Translations under genes and position numbers: made by a program
Source: an uncultured Stenotrophomonas sp.
Lineage (GTDB): Bacteria > Pseudomonadota > Gammaproteobacteria > Xanthomonadales > Xanthomonadaceae
Assembly: GCF_945952405.1 (NCBI RefSeq)
Contig: NZ_CAMFIA010000006.1
Span: 1-64,000, forward strand
Length of the DNA stretch: 64,000 nucleotides
Direction: 5' to 3'
Notes under the pieces: model-generated
The model's database searches: none
Told to the model about the DNA's origin: nothing
What the model saw: the letters and a program-made list of their open reading frames with translations, nothing else
Shown: one piece after another, positions 1-7,514 of the stretch
Position numbering within the stretch: position 1 is the stretch's first letter
How the letters are laid out: the number at the start of each line of letters is the position of its first letter

Positions 1-202
1 GCGGCCGGCACTACCGGATGCGGTGCCTGCAGGCCGTCGCTGCTGTGTTCGACCCGGCCCGGTAATACCGGCCGCAGACCGGTACGGGCAGGCGGTCCGG
101 CACGCCGGATTGCCGGCCAGCGGCCGGCACTACCGGATGCGGTGCCTGCAGGCCGTCGCTGCTGTGTTCGACCCATCCAGGTAGCGCCGGCCGCTGGCCG
201 GC
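1..202. repeat. SMAG-type palindromic repeats with a 55-bp direct repeat
   Basis: Bases 1-55 are repeated exactly at 120-174 (period 119). Embedded are GTAG-type palindromes: GCCGGCC-agc-GGCCGGC at 112-128 followed by ACTAC (GTAG on the minus strand), and GTAG at 181 followed by GCCGGCC-gct-GGCCGGC to 202. Facing GTAG-palindrome pairs match what is known of SMAG repeats in S. maltophilia. No gene is visible in this stretch. Confidence 0.7.
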
Positions 203-213
203 ATGGGCAGGTG

Positions 214-687
214 CTACCGGCGGCGCAGGGCGCTGCGGTTGCCGATGTGCGCGCAGGCCAGCAGCACGCCGCCACAGGCGGTCGCCACGCCATGCCACAG
301 CAGCGATTCCTTCAACGAGGGGTACAGCGACGCGGCCAGCAGCAGGATGGCGCCGACGGCGGCGAGCTGCTGCGGCCACCGCTGGTGATGCCGGCGTACG
401 CCCAGCGTGGTGCTGGCCAGGGCCAGCATGGATGCCAGCAGGGCGAACAGCCATTCCCAGCGTGACATCGCCAGCAACACGGTCATCAGGCCATGGCCCG
501 GGTGCTGGAACGAGCGCAGCGCCATCATTGCCGCAGGCACGAAGGCCAGCAGCAGGGGCAGGGCGATGCAATGGGCCGCGCAGGCCAGCGACAGCCAGGC
601 ACCGGCAAGATCGAAGCGGGGATGCCAGCGTGCCGAAGCTGGCGGCTGGGCCAGGGCCCTTGCGGGCGTCGTGGGGATGTGGTCCAT
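214..687 (-). CDS. MerC-domain inner-membrane protein
   Basis: 157 aa with about four hydrophobic segments and a CAAHC motif in the first membrane helix, the position of the conserved cysteines of the MerC family (metal transport across the inner membrane, first described for mercury). There is no mer operon here. The gene diverges from a zinc-type uptake operon and its start codon abuts a Zur-like palindrome at 688-707, so a role in zinc homeostasis is more likely than mercury transport; that role is inference. I chose the MDHIPTT start because an upstream in-frame ATG at 759 would lie inside the divergent gene. Confidence 0.75.
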   Translation of the reverse strand: MDHIPTTPARALAQPPASARWHPRFDLAGAWLSLACAAHCIALPLLLAFVPAAMMALRSFQHPGHGLMTVLLAMSRWEWLFALLASMLALASTTLGVRRHHQRWPQQLAAVGAILLLAASLYPSLKESLLWHGVATACGGVLLACAHIGNRSALRRR

Positions 688-707
688 AATGTTACATAGT
701 AACAATT
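688..707. promoter_or_regulatory. Zur-like operator between divergent zinc genes
   Basis: The sequence AATGTTACATAGTAACAATT has a GTTAC-ATA-GTAAC dyad (691-703) flanked by AT-rich half-site ends. It resembles the proteobacterial Zur consensus (GTTATA...TATAAC with AAT/ATT flanks). It lies against the start of the MerC-type gene and 12 bp before the start of the DUF2796 gene, where it could repress both promoters under zinc repletion. Binding is inferred from pattern and context. Confidence 0.6.
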
Positions 708-718
708 GGAGCATCCCC

Positions 719-1252
719 ATGAAACGTCTTGCTGCGCTTTTCCTGCTGCTGGCTGCCAACGCCGCGCAGGCCCACGAAATCCGCCAGCTGGGTGCGCACG
801 TGCACGGTCAGGCCACGGTCGATCTTGCGCTTGACCAGGGGGCCCTGCAGTTTTCCCTGCAGGCCCCGGGCATCGGCATCCTCGATTTCGAGCGACCGCC
901 GGCCACTGCCGCCGAGCGGGCGTCAGTGGCCCGCGCTACTGCGCTGTTGAAGAGCGGCAGCTGGATCACCCTGCCCACGGCGGCCCATTGCCGCCTGGTC
1001 CGCAGCGAGGCCAGCGCCGACGGCTTTGATGCGGCGGCCAGCGCGCCTGCGGCCGGGCAGCATCGCCATGCTGGATTCAGCGCGAGCCTCGAGTACCGTT
1101 GCGCCAACCCGGCGGCGCTGCGCGCCCTGGTGATGCGCCTGCCGACGCTGTTCCCGGGCCTGCATGAGGTCATCGTCAACAGCGCGACCGGCAGCGGGCA
1201 GGGGCGTAGCGTGCTGAACGCCGCCAACCTGCGCGTGGTCCTGGCGCAGTGA
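719..1252 (+). CDS. DUF2796 periplasmic zinc-binding protein (ZrgA-like)
   Basis: 177 aa with a Sec signal peptide (MKRLAALFLLLAANAAQA) and a mature N-terminus beginning HEIRQLGAHVHG, a His-rich start typical of DUF2796 proteins such as ZrgA of the Vibrio cholerae zrg zinc-uptake system. A second short His patch (GQHRHAG) lies mid-protein. First gene of an overlapping operon with an ABC ATPase and permease, directly after a Zur-like palindrome. The likely role is periplasmic zinc capture. The start is preceded by GGAG; the long upstream in-frame extension is rejected because it would read through the divergent gene. Confidence 0.75.
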   Translation: MKRLAALFLLLAANAAQAHEIRQLGAHVHGQATVDLALDQGALQFSLQAPGIGILDFERPPATAAERASVARATALLKSGSWITLPTAAHCRLVRSEASADGFDAAASAPAAGQHRHAGFSASLEYRCANPAALRALVMRLPTLFPGLHEVIVNSATGSGQGRSVLNAANLRVVLAQ

Positions 1253-1944
1253 GCGGCACGGCGGTGATCCGGCTGGATGAGGTGCGCTTCGGTTATGGCC
1301 CACGACGCGTGCTGGATATCCCGCGCTTGCTGGTTGAGCAGGGTAGCAGCGTGCTGCTGCGTGGCGTCAGTGGTGGCGGCAAGAGCACGCTGCTGGGCCT
1401 GCTCGCCGGGGTGCTGCTGCCTGGCAGCGGCCGCGTGGAGGTGGCAGGGCATGCGCTGCAGGGGATGCCCGGGCCGGCACGCGATCGCTTCCGCGCCGAC
1501 CATCTGGGCGTGATCTTCCAGCAGTTCAACCTGCTGCCGTTCCTCAGCGTGCGCGATAACGTGGCGCTGGGCCTGCGCTTCTCGCGTCGGCGCAGTGAGC
1601 GCATCAGTGGCCCGCTGGACGCCGAGATCGCGCGCCTGCTGCGTGCCTTGCAGCTGGATCCCGGCCTGATGCCGCGACGCGCTGGCACCTTGAGTGTCGG
1701 CCAGCAGCAGCGCGTCGCCGCTGCGCGCGCGCTGATCGGCCGCCCGGCAGTGCTGCTGGCGGACGAGCCGACCTCCGCCCTGGATCGTGATGCGGCCAGC
1801 GCGTTCCTGCAGCTGATGTCCGCGCAGTGCCAGTCAGCCGGGACCACGGTGGTGGTGGTCAGCCACGACGACAGCCTGCAACCGTTGTTCAACCGCACCA
1901 TTGCGTTGTCGGAGATCAACCAGGCGGGAGGCGCCGATGCTTGA
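1249..1944 (+). CDS. ABC transporter ATP-binding protein (zinc locus)
   Basis: 231 aa LolD/MacB-type ATPase with Walker A GVSGGGKST (residues 39-47), Q-loop near IFQQFN, signature LSVGQ (148-152) and Walker B VLLADEP (168-174). It starts with GTG, and the GTGA overlaps the stop of the preceding gene by 4 bp. It overlaps the permease gene by 8 bp. It should power the FtsX-like permease downstream. In the zrg system of Vibrio the same gene order supports zinc acquisition; here that is inferred from context. Confidence 0.85.
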   Translation: MSGTAVIRLDEVRFGYGPRRVLDIPRLLVEQGSSVLLRGVSGGGKSTLLGLLAGVLLPGSGRVEVAGHALQGMPGPARDRFRADHLGVIFQQFNLLPFLSVRDNVALGLRFSRRRSERISGPLDAEIARLLRALQLDPGLMPRRAGTLSVGQQQRVAAARALIGRPAVLLADEPTSALDRDAASAFLQLMSAQCQSAGTTVVVVSHDDSLQPLFNRTIALSEINQAGGADA

Positions 1945-3190
1945 GCTTGCCTGGGCCAGCCTGCGCAGCCGCGCGTTGAGCGTGGGCCTGACGGTCCTGG
2001 TCATCACCCTCAGCGTGGTCCTGCTGCTGGGCGTCGAGCGCGTGCGCACACAGGCGCACGAGGGCTTCGCCAGTACGGTCTCGGGCACTGACCTGATCGT
2101 CGGCGCACGTTCGGGACCGGTGAATCTGCTGCTGTACTCGGTGTTCCATATCGGCGACCCGACCAACAACGTGTCCTGGCCGTCCTACCAGGCGTTGTCG
2201 TCGCTGCCGCAGGTGAAGTGGGCGGTGCCGCTGTCTCTGGGGGATTCGTGGCGCGGCTACCGCGTGATCGGGACCGAAGGCGGCTACTTCGATCATTACC
2301 GCTACGGCGCGGGCCATTCGCTCGCGTTCGCACAGGGGCAGCGCTTCGACGACCTGTATGACGTGGTGATCGGGGCGGAGGTCGCGCATGCGCAGAAGGT
2401 CGGCCTGGGCAGCGGGATCGTGCTCGCGCATGGCACCGGCGCGGTCACCCTGGCAACGCATGCCGACAAACCGTTCCGGGTGGTCGGTATCCTGCAGCGC
2501 ACCGGCACGCCGGTGGATTCGTCGCTGCTGGTGTCGCTGGCGGCGATCGAGGCGATCCATGTGGACTGGCGCTCCGGGATGCAGCTGCGCAGCCAGCACG
2601 TGAGTGCCGAGCAGGCGCGGCAGCTGGACCTGACCCCGACCAGCATCACGGCCTTCATGCTGGGCCTGAACTCGCGCATCGCCACCTTCTCGGTGCAGCG
2701 CGCGATCAATGAGTACCCGGACGAGGCCATGCTGGCGATCCTGCCGGGGGTGACCCTGCAGCAGCTATGGCAGTCGCTGGGTACCGCCGAGCGCGCATTG
2801 CGGCTGATCAGTGCGATGGTGGTGCTGCTGGGCATGGTCTCGCTGGTGGCGCTGCTGGTTTCGACTTTGCAGGAGCGGCGGCGCGAGATGGCGGTACTGC
2901 GTGCCATCGGCGCGCGCCCGGGCTACATCGGCGTCCTGCTGGTGGTGGAAGCGGTGGCGACCAGCGCGTTGGCCTGCGGGCTGGCGTTGTCGGTGCTGGT
3001 GCTCTGCAGTCTGGGCGGGCGTGCCTGGGCGCTGGCCAACTTCGGCCTGTCGATCATCCACGTCTGGCCGGATGGCCGTGAACTGGCGTGGGTGGCGGGC
3101 GTGCTGGCGATCAGTGCAGTGGCCGGGCTGGTGCCTGCGGTGCTGGCCTACCGGCGCACGCTGGCCGATGGCCTGTCTGCGGGAGGCTGA
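1937..3190 (+). CDS. FtsX/MacB-like ABC transporter permease (zinc locus)
   Basis: 417 aa with an N-terminal transmembrane helix, a large periplasmic MacB-PCD-like region (about residues 40-270) and three C-terminal helices in the FtsX permease domain (residues 275-410, with ERRREMAVLRAIGA at the cytoplasmic loop). This is the type VII ABC topology, which usually acts mechanically on periplasmic or lipoprotein partners instead of moving substrate through a channel. That fits the two lipoproteins encoded next. The start at MLELAWASL overlaps the ATPase gene. Confidence 0.85.
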   Translation: MLELAWASLRSRALSVGLTVLVITLSVVLLLGVERVRTQAHEGFASTVSGTDLIVGARSGPVNLLLYSVFHIGDPTNNVSWPSYQALSSLPQVKWAVPLSLGDSWRGYRVIGTEGGYFDHYRYGAGHSLAFAQGQRFDDLYDVVIGAEVAHAQKVGLGSGIVLAHGTGAVTLATHADKPFRVVGILQRTGTPVDSSLLVSLAAIEAIHVDWRSGMQLRSQHVSAEQARQLDLTPTSITAFMLGLNSRIATFSVQRAINEYPDEAMLAILPGVTLQQLWQSLGTAERALRLISAMVVLLGMVSLVALLVSTLQERRREMAVLRAIGARPGYIGVLLVVEAVATSALACGLALSVLVLCSLGGRAWALANFGLSIIHVWPDGRELAWVAGVLAISAVAGLVPAVLAYRRTLADGLSAGG

Positions 3191-3192
3191 GC

Positions 3193-3759
3193 ATGCGCGG
3201 GTTGCTGTGCCTACCGTTGCTGCTGGCCCTGGCCGCCTGCGAAAGGCCGGTCGACACCGGCGTGCGGGCGCTGCCGGCGACGCCGGTGATCGATCGGGGG
3301 GTGGGCGATGCCAGCGCAACGGGCGCTGCCGAACAGCAGGAACTGGACTGGCTGCAGATGATGCCGAAGGACGAGCTGGCCGCGCTGGAGCGGGGCGAGG
3401 GTCCCGAAGTAGAGCACAACGGCAATCGTCGCATGCCGCAGTTCGGCACCTTCCGCACCGTTGATTCGGTGCTGCAGCGGCCGGTGCGCCTGCCGGGTTA
3501 CGTGGTACCGCTGGCCAATGCGCAGGATGGGCGGCTGTCCGAGTTCCTGTTCGTGCCCTACTACGGTGCCTGCATCCACGTGCCCCCGCCGCCGCCCAAC
3601 CAGATCGTGCATGTGCGGTTGTCACGCCCGATCGAGATGCCGGACATGTACTCGCCGTTCTTCCTGACCGGCATCCTCGGAGCGGAGCGTCTGGACGATG
3701 AACTGGCCGGCTCCGCCTACACCATGCGCGATGCGCAACTGAGGCCGTATGAACCGTGA
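3193..3759 (+). CDS. DUF3299 lipoprotein, first copy
   Basis: 188 aa with a lipoprotein signal (lipobox LAAC, residues 14-17). The C-terminal half carries the DUF3299 signature YYGACIHVPPPPPNQIVHV. It follows the permease by 2 bp and overlaps the next gene by 11 bp. The downstream gene carries a near-identical motif, so the two are tandem paralogues. DUF3299 proteins accompany DUF2796/ABC zinc loci, but their biochemical role is not established to my knowledge. The invariant Cys, His and Asn residues of the motif look suited to metal or protein binding. Confidence 0.75.
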   Translation: MRGLLCLPLLLALAACERPVDTGVRALPATPVIDRGVGDASATGAAEQQELDWLQMMPKDELAALERGEGPEVEHNGNRRMPQFGTFRTVDSVLQRPVRLPGYVVPLANAQDGRLSEFLFVPYYGACIHVPPPPPNQIVHVRLSRPIEMPDMYSPFFLTGILGAERLDDELAGSAYTMRDAQLRPYEP

Positions 3760-4369
3760 CGCCATCGCCGCACTGCTGGCCTGCCTGTGCCTGGCCGGTT
3801 GCACGCAGCCCGGGCACACCGCGGCACCCCAGGCTGCCGACGAGGCGGTGACGCAGCCGGCGGCCAGCGGCACCCCGATCGACCGCTGGGACGCGCTGCG
3901 GCCCGACGACGAGAGCTACCAGCGGCCACCGCCGCAGATTGGTCTGGCCCGCAACGGCATGCAGGGCGTGGGTGGGTTGATCGACGACACCGGCTCGGGT
4001 ACGCCGCCGGGGCAGGAGATCGATCACTCCAGTCCGGACCGGGCGCGGCAGTTCGGTTCTTCGCAGGTGGTCGATGCTGCCGATGGCCGCGCAGTGGATC
4101 TGGATGGCTACGTGGTGCCGCTGGGCACCAATGATGCAGGGCTGGTCGATGAACTGCTGTTCGTGCCGTTCTACGGGGCCTGCATCCATGTGCCGCCACC
4201 GCCGCCGAACCAGATCATCCACGTGAGCCTGGCCACGCCGATCGCACTGGGTGACCTGTGGGACCCGTACCGGCTGGCGGGCCGGCTGCAGGTGAAGCGC
4301 TTCGATGCGGATATTGCCAGCGCCTCGTATGACGCGGCGGCGGCGACGCTGACGGCGATCCGCAACTGA
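3749..4369 (+). CDS. DUF3299 lipoprotein, second copy
   Basis: 206 aa lipoprotein (lipobox LAGC, residues 15-18) with the signature FYGACIHVPPPPPNQIIHV near residue 140. Its N-terminal half (about residues 20-110) is Pro/Asp-rich and unlike the first copy, while the C-terminal DUF3299 halves align closely. Overlaps both the preceding and following genes, so it is almost certainly co-transcribed. Probably anchored in a membrane facing the periplasm as a partner of the ABC system. Confidence 0.75.
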   Translation: MNRDAIAALLACLCLAGCTQPGHTAAPQAADEAVTQPAASGTPIDRWDALRPDDESYQRPPPQIGLARNGMQGVGGLIDDTGSGTPPGQEIDHSSPDRARQFGSSQVVDAADGRAVDLDGYVVPLGTNDAGLVDELLFVPFYGACIHVPPPPPNQIIHVSLATPIALGDLWDPYRLAGRLQVKRFDADIASASYDAAAATLTAIRN

Positions 4370-5115
4370 TGCGCGCGCGCCGGATCATCGTTGTGGCGGT
4401 GCTGGTCGCCGGCCTGGTGACGGCCCTGTGCTGGCAGCGCCGCGCTGCTGTCTCCGAGCCGCCAGCGATCCCGTTCCCGGCGCCCGCGGCGGACGCCCGC
4501 CAGCGCATCGAGCAGCGTCTTGTCGAAGCGCCGGCCTTTCGCAACGACGTGCTGTTCCTGCTGGCGGCCACGCTGCGTGATCGCTGCCAACCGGCGCAGG
4601 CGGGGCTGCTGGCGCGCATGGCCAACCGCGCCGCGCTGCCGGTGCTGGCGGCGGTCAGCGAAGTGACCCGGCAGGATCCAGCGCTCGACCGGCCGATCTA
4701 CCAGTACATCCAGCATCGTGCCGATGGCCTGCGGTGTGGCCAGCCGCTGCAGATGCCGTTGGGGGCAGGCCGCAACATGCAGGTGGACATCGAACAGTAC
4801 GCACGCACGTTTCCCGACAGCTATTTCGATCCGCAGCGCAGCAGTGAGCCGCGCGACTTCGCTGGCCTGTCGCTGCAGCAGCGGGCGGGCAACGCCTGCA
4901 ACAGCGTGGTGTATTCGGTGCTGCCACTGGGGGGTACCGACTGGCGTTGCAGCGGTCTGCGTGCCAATGCACGGGCCCGGGTGCGCGGGCTGTGCGAAGA
5001 CGAACTGCGGCGTCAGCACGGCGGGACCGGCGGCGAACTGGACATGGCCGTGGGGCAGGGCATGCAGGCGGCCGTGGTGGCGGCGATGGCCGCGTTGCCG
5101 GACGACTGCCGATAG
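4369..5115 (+). CDS. Unknown membrane-anchored protein ending the zinc operon
   Basis: 248 aa that I do not recognise. One N-terminal hydrophobic helix (residues 6-22) suggests a membrane anchor or uncleaved signal, with the remainder periplasmic. Seven cysteines are scattered (DRCQ, LRCGQ, NACNS, WRCSG, LCED, DDCR and one in the helix), which is many for this protein set and compatible with disulphides or metal binding. It shares a TGATG start/stop overlap with the preceding DUF3299 gene, so it is probably the last gene of the operon. Confidence 0.7.
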   Translation: MRARRIIVVAVLVAGLVTALCWQRRAAVSEPPAIPFPAPAADARQRIEQRLVEAPAFRNDVLFLLAATLRDRCQPAQAGLLARMANRAALPVLAAVSEVTRQDPALDRPIYQYIQHRADGLRCGQPLQMPLGAGRNMQVDIEQYARTFPDSYFDPQRSSEPRDFAGLSLQQRAGNACNSVVYSVLPLGGTDWRCSGLRANARARVRGLCEDELRRQHGGTGGELDMAVGQGMQAAVVAAMAALPDDCR

Positions 5116-5148
5116 CGGCGGTCCCGGTGCCACGCGTCGCCCGACCCG

Positions 5149-5219
5149 GTAAAGCCAGGCCATGCCTGGCTGGCTGGCGGGCGGTTCAGTCGCGCAAGCG
5201 CGCCTCTACAGATGCTGAA
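5149..5219. repeat. SMAG-like palindrome pair
   Basis: AGCCAGGC-cat-GCCTGGCT (5153-5171) is followed by a GCGCAAGCGCGC hairpin ending in CTAC (GTAG on the minus strand, 5216-5219). It fills the gap after the zinc operon and may act as a transcription end; it has no T-tract. Confidence 0.5.
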
Positions 5220-5234
5220 CCGGTGGCGCTCGAA

Positions 5235-5272
5235 GGCCATAACTATACAGGATATCCTGTATAGTTATGGCC
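5235..5272. promoter_or_regulatory. Perfect 38-bp palindrome, probable TetR operator
   Basis: Two 19-bp half sites centred on 5253/5254 are exact inverse complements, with the core ATACAGGATATCCTGTAT. It ends 27 bp before the exporter start at 5300 and overlaps the likely promoter (TATAGT at 5260-5265 could be a -10 box). A TetR regulator is encoded immediately after the exporter, so autoregulation of an exporter-regulator operon is the simplest reading. Confidence 0.75.
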
Positions 5273-5299
5273 GTACTCCATCCCCACCAGGTTCTCCCA

Positions 5300-6832
5300 A
5301 TGGCTCTCTCACAGCCCTTGGCCGGTGCTCCGGCCCTGTCGCGTGCCCGTCGCTGGGCGCTGTTGTTCACCGTTGCCGCGGGCCTGCTGCTGGTCACGCT
5401 CGACAACTCCGTGCTCTACACCGCACTGCCCACGCTGACCGAGGAGCTGTCGGCCAGTGCCGGGCAGGCGCTGTGGATCATCAACGCCTACCCGCTGGTG
5501 ATGGCTGGCCTGCTGCTGGGCGCCGGTACGCTGGGTGACCGCATCGGCCACCGCCGCATGTTCCTGATCGGCCTGGTGGTGTTCGGGGTGGCTTCGCTGG
5601 CGGCGGCGTTCGCGGGCAGCGCCGCGCAGTTGATCGCCGCGCGTGCCTTCCTCGCGGTCGGTGCAGCAGCGATGATGCCGGCCACCCTGGCGCTGATCGG
5701 GCTGAGCTTCCATGAAGCGCGCGAGCGCAACATCGCCATCGCGATCTGGGGCTCGGTGGCGATCGTGGGCGCAGCACTTGGCCCGATCATCGGCGGCTGG
5801 CTGCTGCAGCACTTCTGGTGGGGTTCGGTCTTCCTCATCAACGTGCCGGTGGTGGTGATCGCCTTCGCAGCCACCCTGCTGCTGGCGCCGGAAGGCCAGC
5901 GCGATACCGCGCGGCCGTGGGACCTGGTGTCCTCGCTGCTGGCGCTGGCGGCGTTGTCCGGGCTGGTACTGGCGATCAAGTCGCTGATCGCCACGCCGCC
6001 GTCGTATGCGCTGGGCGCGGGTGCACTGCTGCTGGCCGTGGTCAGCGGCGTGGCGTTCGCACGCCGCCAGCAGCAGCTGCCGTACCCGCTGCTGGATTTC
6101 GCGATCTTCCGCAATCCGGCCTTCCTGGCCGGCACGCTGTCGGCGGTGTTCACCCTGTTCGCAATGGCCGGCCTGCAGCTGGTCACGACCCAGCGCTTCC
6201 AGCTGGTGGCCGGCTTCAGCCCGTTGCAGGCCGGCCTGCTGGTTTCGGTGGCCGCGCTGGGCAGCCTGCCCAGTGCGCTGCTCGGGGGCAGCATCCTGCA
6301 CCGGGTCGGCCTGCGTCCGCTGATCTGCGGCGGCCTGGCCGCCGGCGCGGTCGGTGTAGGCGTGGTCGCGTTCGGCTTCCCGCACGGCCTGGGCTGGGTG
6401 GTGGCTGGCATGGCGATCACCGGCTTCGGCATGGGGTCGGCGATCTCGGTGGCGTCCACCGCAATCCTCAACAATGTACCGGCACACCGCGCGGGCATGG
6501 CCTCGTCGGTGGAGGAGGTGTCCTACGAGTTCGGTGGCCTGCTCGCGGTGGCGATGCTGGGTAGCCTGAGTGCGGCGATGTACGCTGCGTTCCTGCCGGC
6601 CTCGGCGGACATGCCGGCAGTGGCCCGCGAAGGTTTCACCCAGGCGCTGCATGTGGCGCGCGAAAGCGGCCAGGCCGAATGGTTCGCGCTGGCCACGGCG
6701 GCCTATGACCGCGGCTACCAGATCGTGCTGCTGGTGATCACCGTGGTGCTGGCCGCAGGCGCGGGCATCATCGCGCGCCTGCTGCGCGGCCGTGTCGGCA
6801 GCCGCGAAGGTGCGGCCGATCGCGTAAAATGA
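5300..6832 (+). CDS. MFS drug exporter, DHA2 (14-TM) family, SmvA-like
   Basis: 510 aa. Fourteen predicted membrane helices, motif A GDRIGHRR in the loop after helix 2, and the motif LDNSVLYTALPTL in helix 1, as in the QacA/SmvA branch of proton-driven multidrug exporters. SmvA-type pumps export cationic biocides and dyes; the substrate here is inferred. Start chosen at MALSQPLAG because the upstream ATG at 5267 lies inside the 38-bp operator palindrome. Four bases separate its stop from a TetR gene, indicating an operon. No periplasmic adaptor is encoded nearby. Confidence 0.85.
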   Translation: MALSQPLAGAPALSRARRWALLFTVAAGLLLVTLDNSVLYTALPTLTEELSASAGQALWIINAYPLVMAGLLLGAGTLGDRIGHRRMFLIGLVVFGVASLAAAFAGSAAQLIAARAFLAVGAAAMMPATLALIGLSFHEARERNIAIAIWGSVAIVGAALGPIIGGWLLQHFWWGSVFLINVPVVVIAFAATLLLAPEGQRDTARPWDLVSSLLALAALSGLVLAIKSLIATPPSYALGAGALLLAVVSGVAFARRQQQLPYPLLDFAIFRNPAFLAGTLSAVFTLFAMAGLQLVTTQRFQLVAGFSPLQAGLLVSVAALGSLPSALLGGSILHRVGLRPLICGGLAAGAVGVGVVAFGFPHGLGWVVAGMAITGFGMGSAISVASTAILNNVPAHRAGMASSVEEVSYEFGGLLAVAMLGSLSAAMYAAFLPASADMPAVAREGFTQALHVARESGQAEWFALATAAYDRGYQIVLLVITVVLAAGAGIIARLLRGRVGSREGAADRVK

Positions 6833-6836
6833 CCGG

Positions 6837-7400
6837 ATGAGAACCAGCAAGCGCGAACGCATCCTCGACGCCGCCGTCAACGTGATCAATCGTGACGGCG
6901 TGCGCGCGGTGACCTTCGAGTCGGTGGCAGCGGAGGCCGAGCTGACCCGTGGCGGCCTGCTGTACCACTTCCCGTCGCGCGAAGCGCTGCTGCGCGGCAT
7001 CGACGAGCACCTGGTGCAGAGTTGGGAAACGTCGATGGAAGCGCTGCTGGGCAAGCGCGCCGACGAGGCGACCTCGCTGGAGCGCTACCAGACCTTCGTG
7101 CGTGTGTCGGCGCAGAGCGCCACCCGTGCCGAATTGATGTTCATGCTGGAATCGGCCGACCCGGATGCCGGTGAGCGTCCCTGGGGACCAGCGATGCGGC
7201 GCTGGGCGCCGCTGCCGCCTTCGGTGGGTCAGGATGATCCGGCCGCGCTCGACAATTTCGTGGCGCGACTGGCCGCCGATGGGCTGTGGATCTACGAAGC
7301 GATGTACGAAGGGCAGCTGGATGAAGGCGTGCGCGCCCGGGTCGCGGAGCGGATCGCGGGCCTGCTTGCCAGCACGACGGGAAAGGGCCCTGCCGGCTGA
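6837..7400 (+). CDS. TetR-family repressor of the MFS exporter
   Basis: 187 aa with an N-terminal TetR helix-turn-helix (residues 8-55, including FESVAAEAELTRGGLLYHFPSREALL) and a variable ligand-binding C-terminus. It lies 4 bp after the MFS gene on the same strand, so it is probably co-transcribed and represses the shared promoter through the perfect palindrome at 5235-5272. The regulator-last order gives feedback control: derepression raises both pump and repressor. Confidence 0.85.
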   Translation: MRTSKRERILDAAVNVINRDGVRAVTFESVAAEAELTRGGLLYHFPSREALLRGIDEHLVQSWETSMEALLGKRADEATSLERYQTFVRVSAQSATRAELMFMLESADPDAGERPWGPAMRRWAPLPPSVGQDDPAALDNFVARLAADGLWIYEAMYEGQLDEGVRARVAERIAGLLASTTGKGPAG

Positions 7401-7444
7401 CCCCACCGCAGGGCCAACCGCTGGCCCGCTGCCTCTAGACGCCG

Positions 7445-7467
7445 GTAGAGCCGGCCGCTGGCCGGCT
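7445..7467. repeat. SMAG repeat
   Basis: GTAG followed by AGCCGGCC-gct-GGCCGGCT. It lies between the convergent TetR and AraC genes and may end transcription from one or both sides. Confidence 0.6.
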
Positions 7468-7514
7468 GCCTCAATGATCCCGGGCCTCACACGGACCTCG
7501 AGCAAACGCCGACC

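Noticed and set aside
1-174. 55-bp repeat as a CRISPR or phage attachment site
   Set aside because: Only two copies, containing SMAG palindromes, no integrase and no tRNA gene nearby.
214-759. 181-aa version of the MerC-type protein starting at 759
   Set aside because: It would overlap the divergent DUF2796 start and the Zur-like site; the N-terminal extension has no homology-like features.
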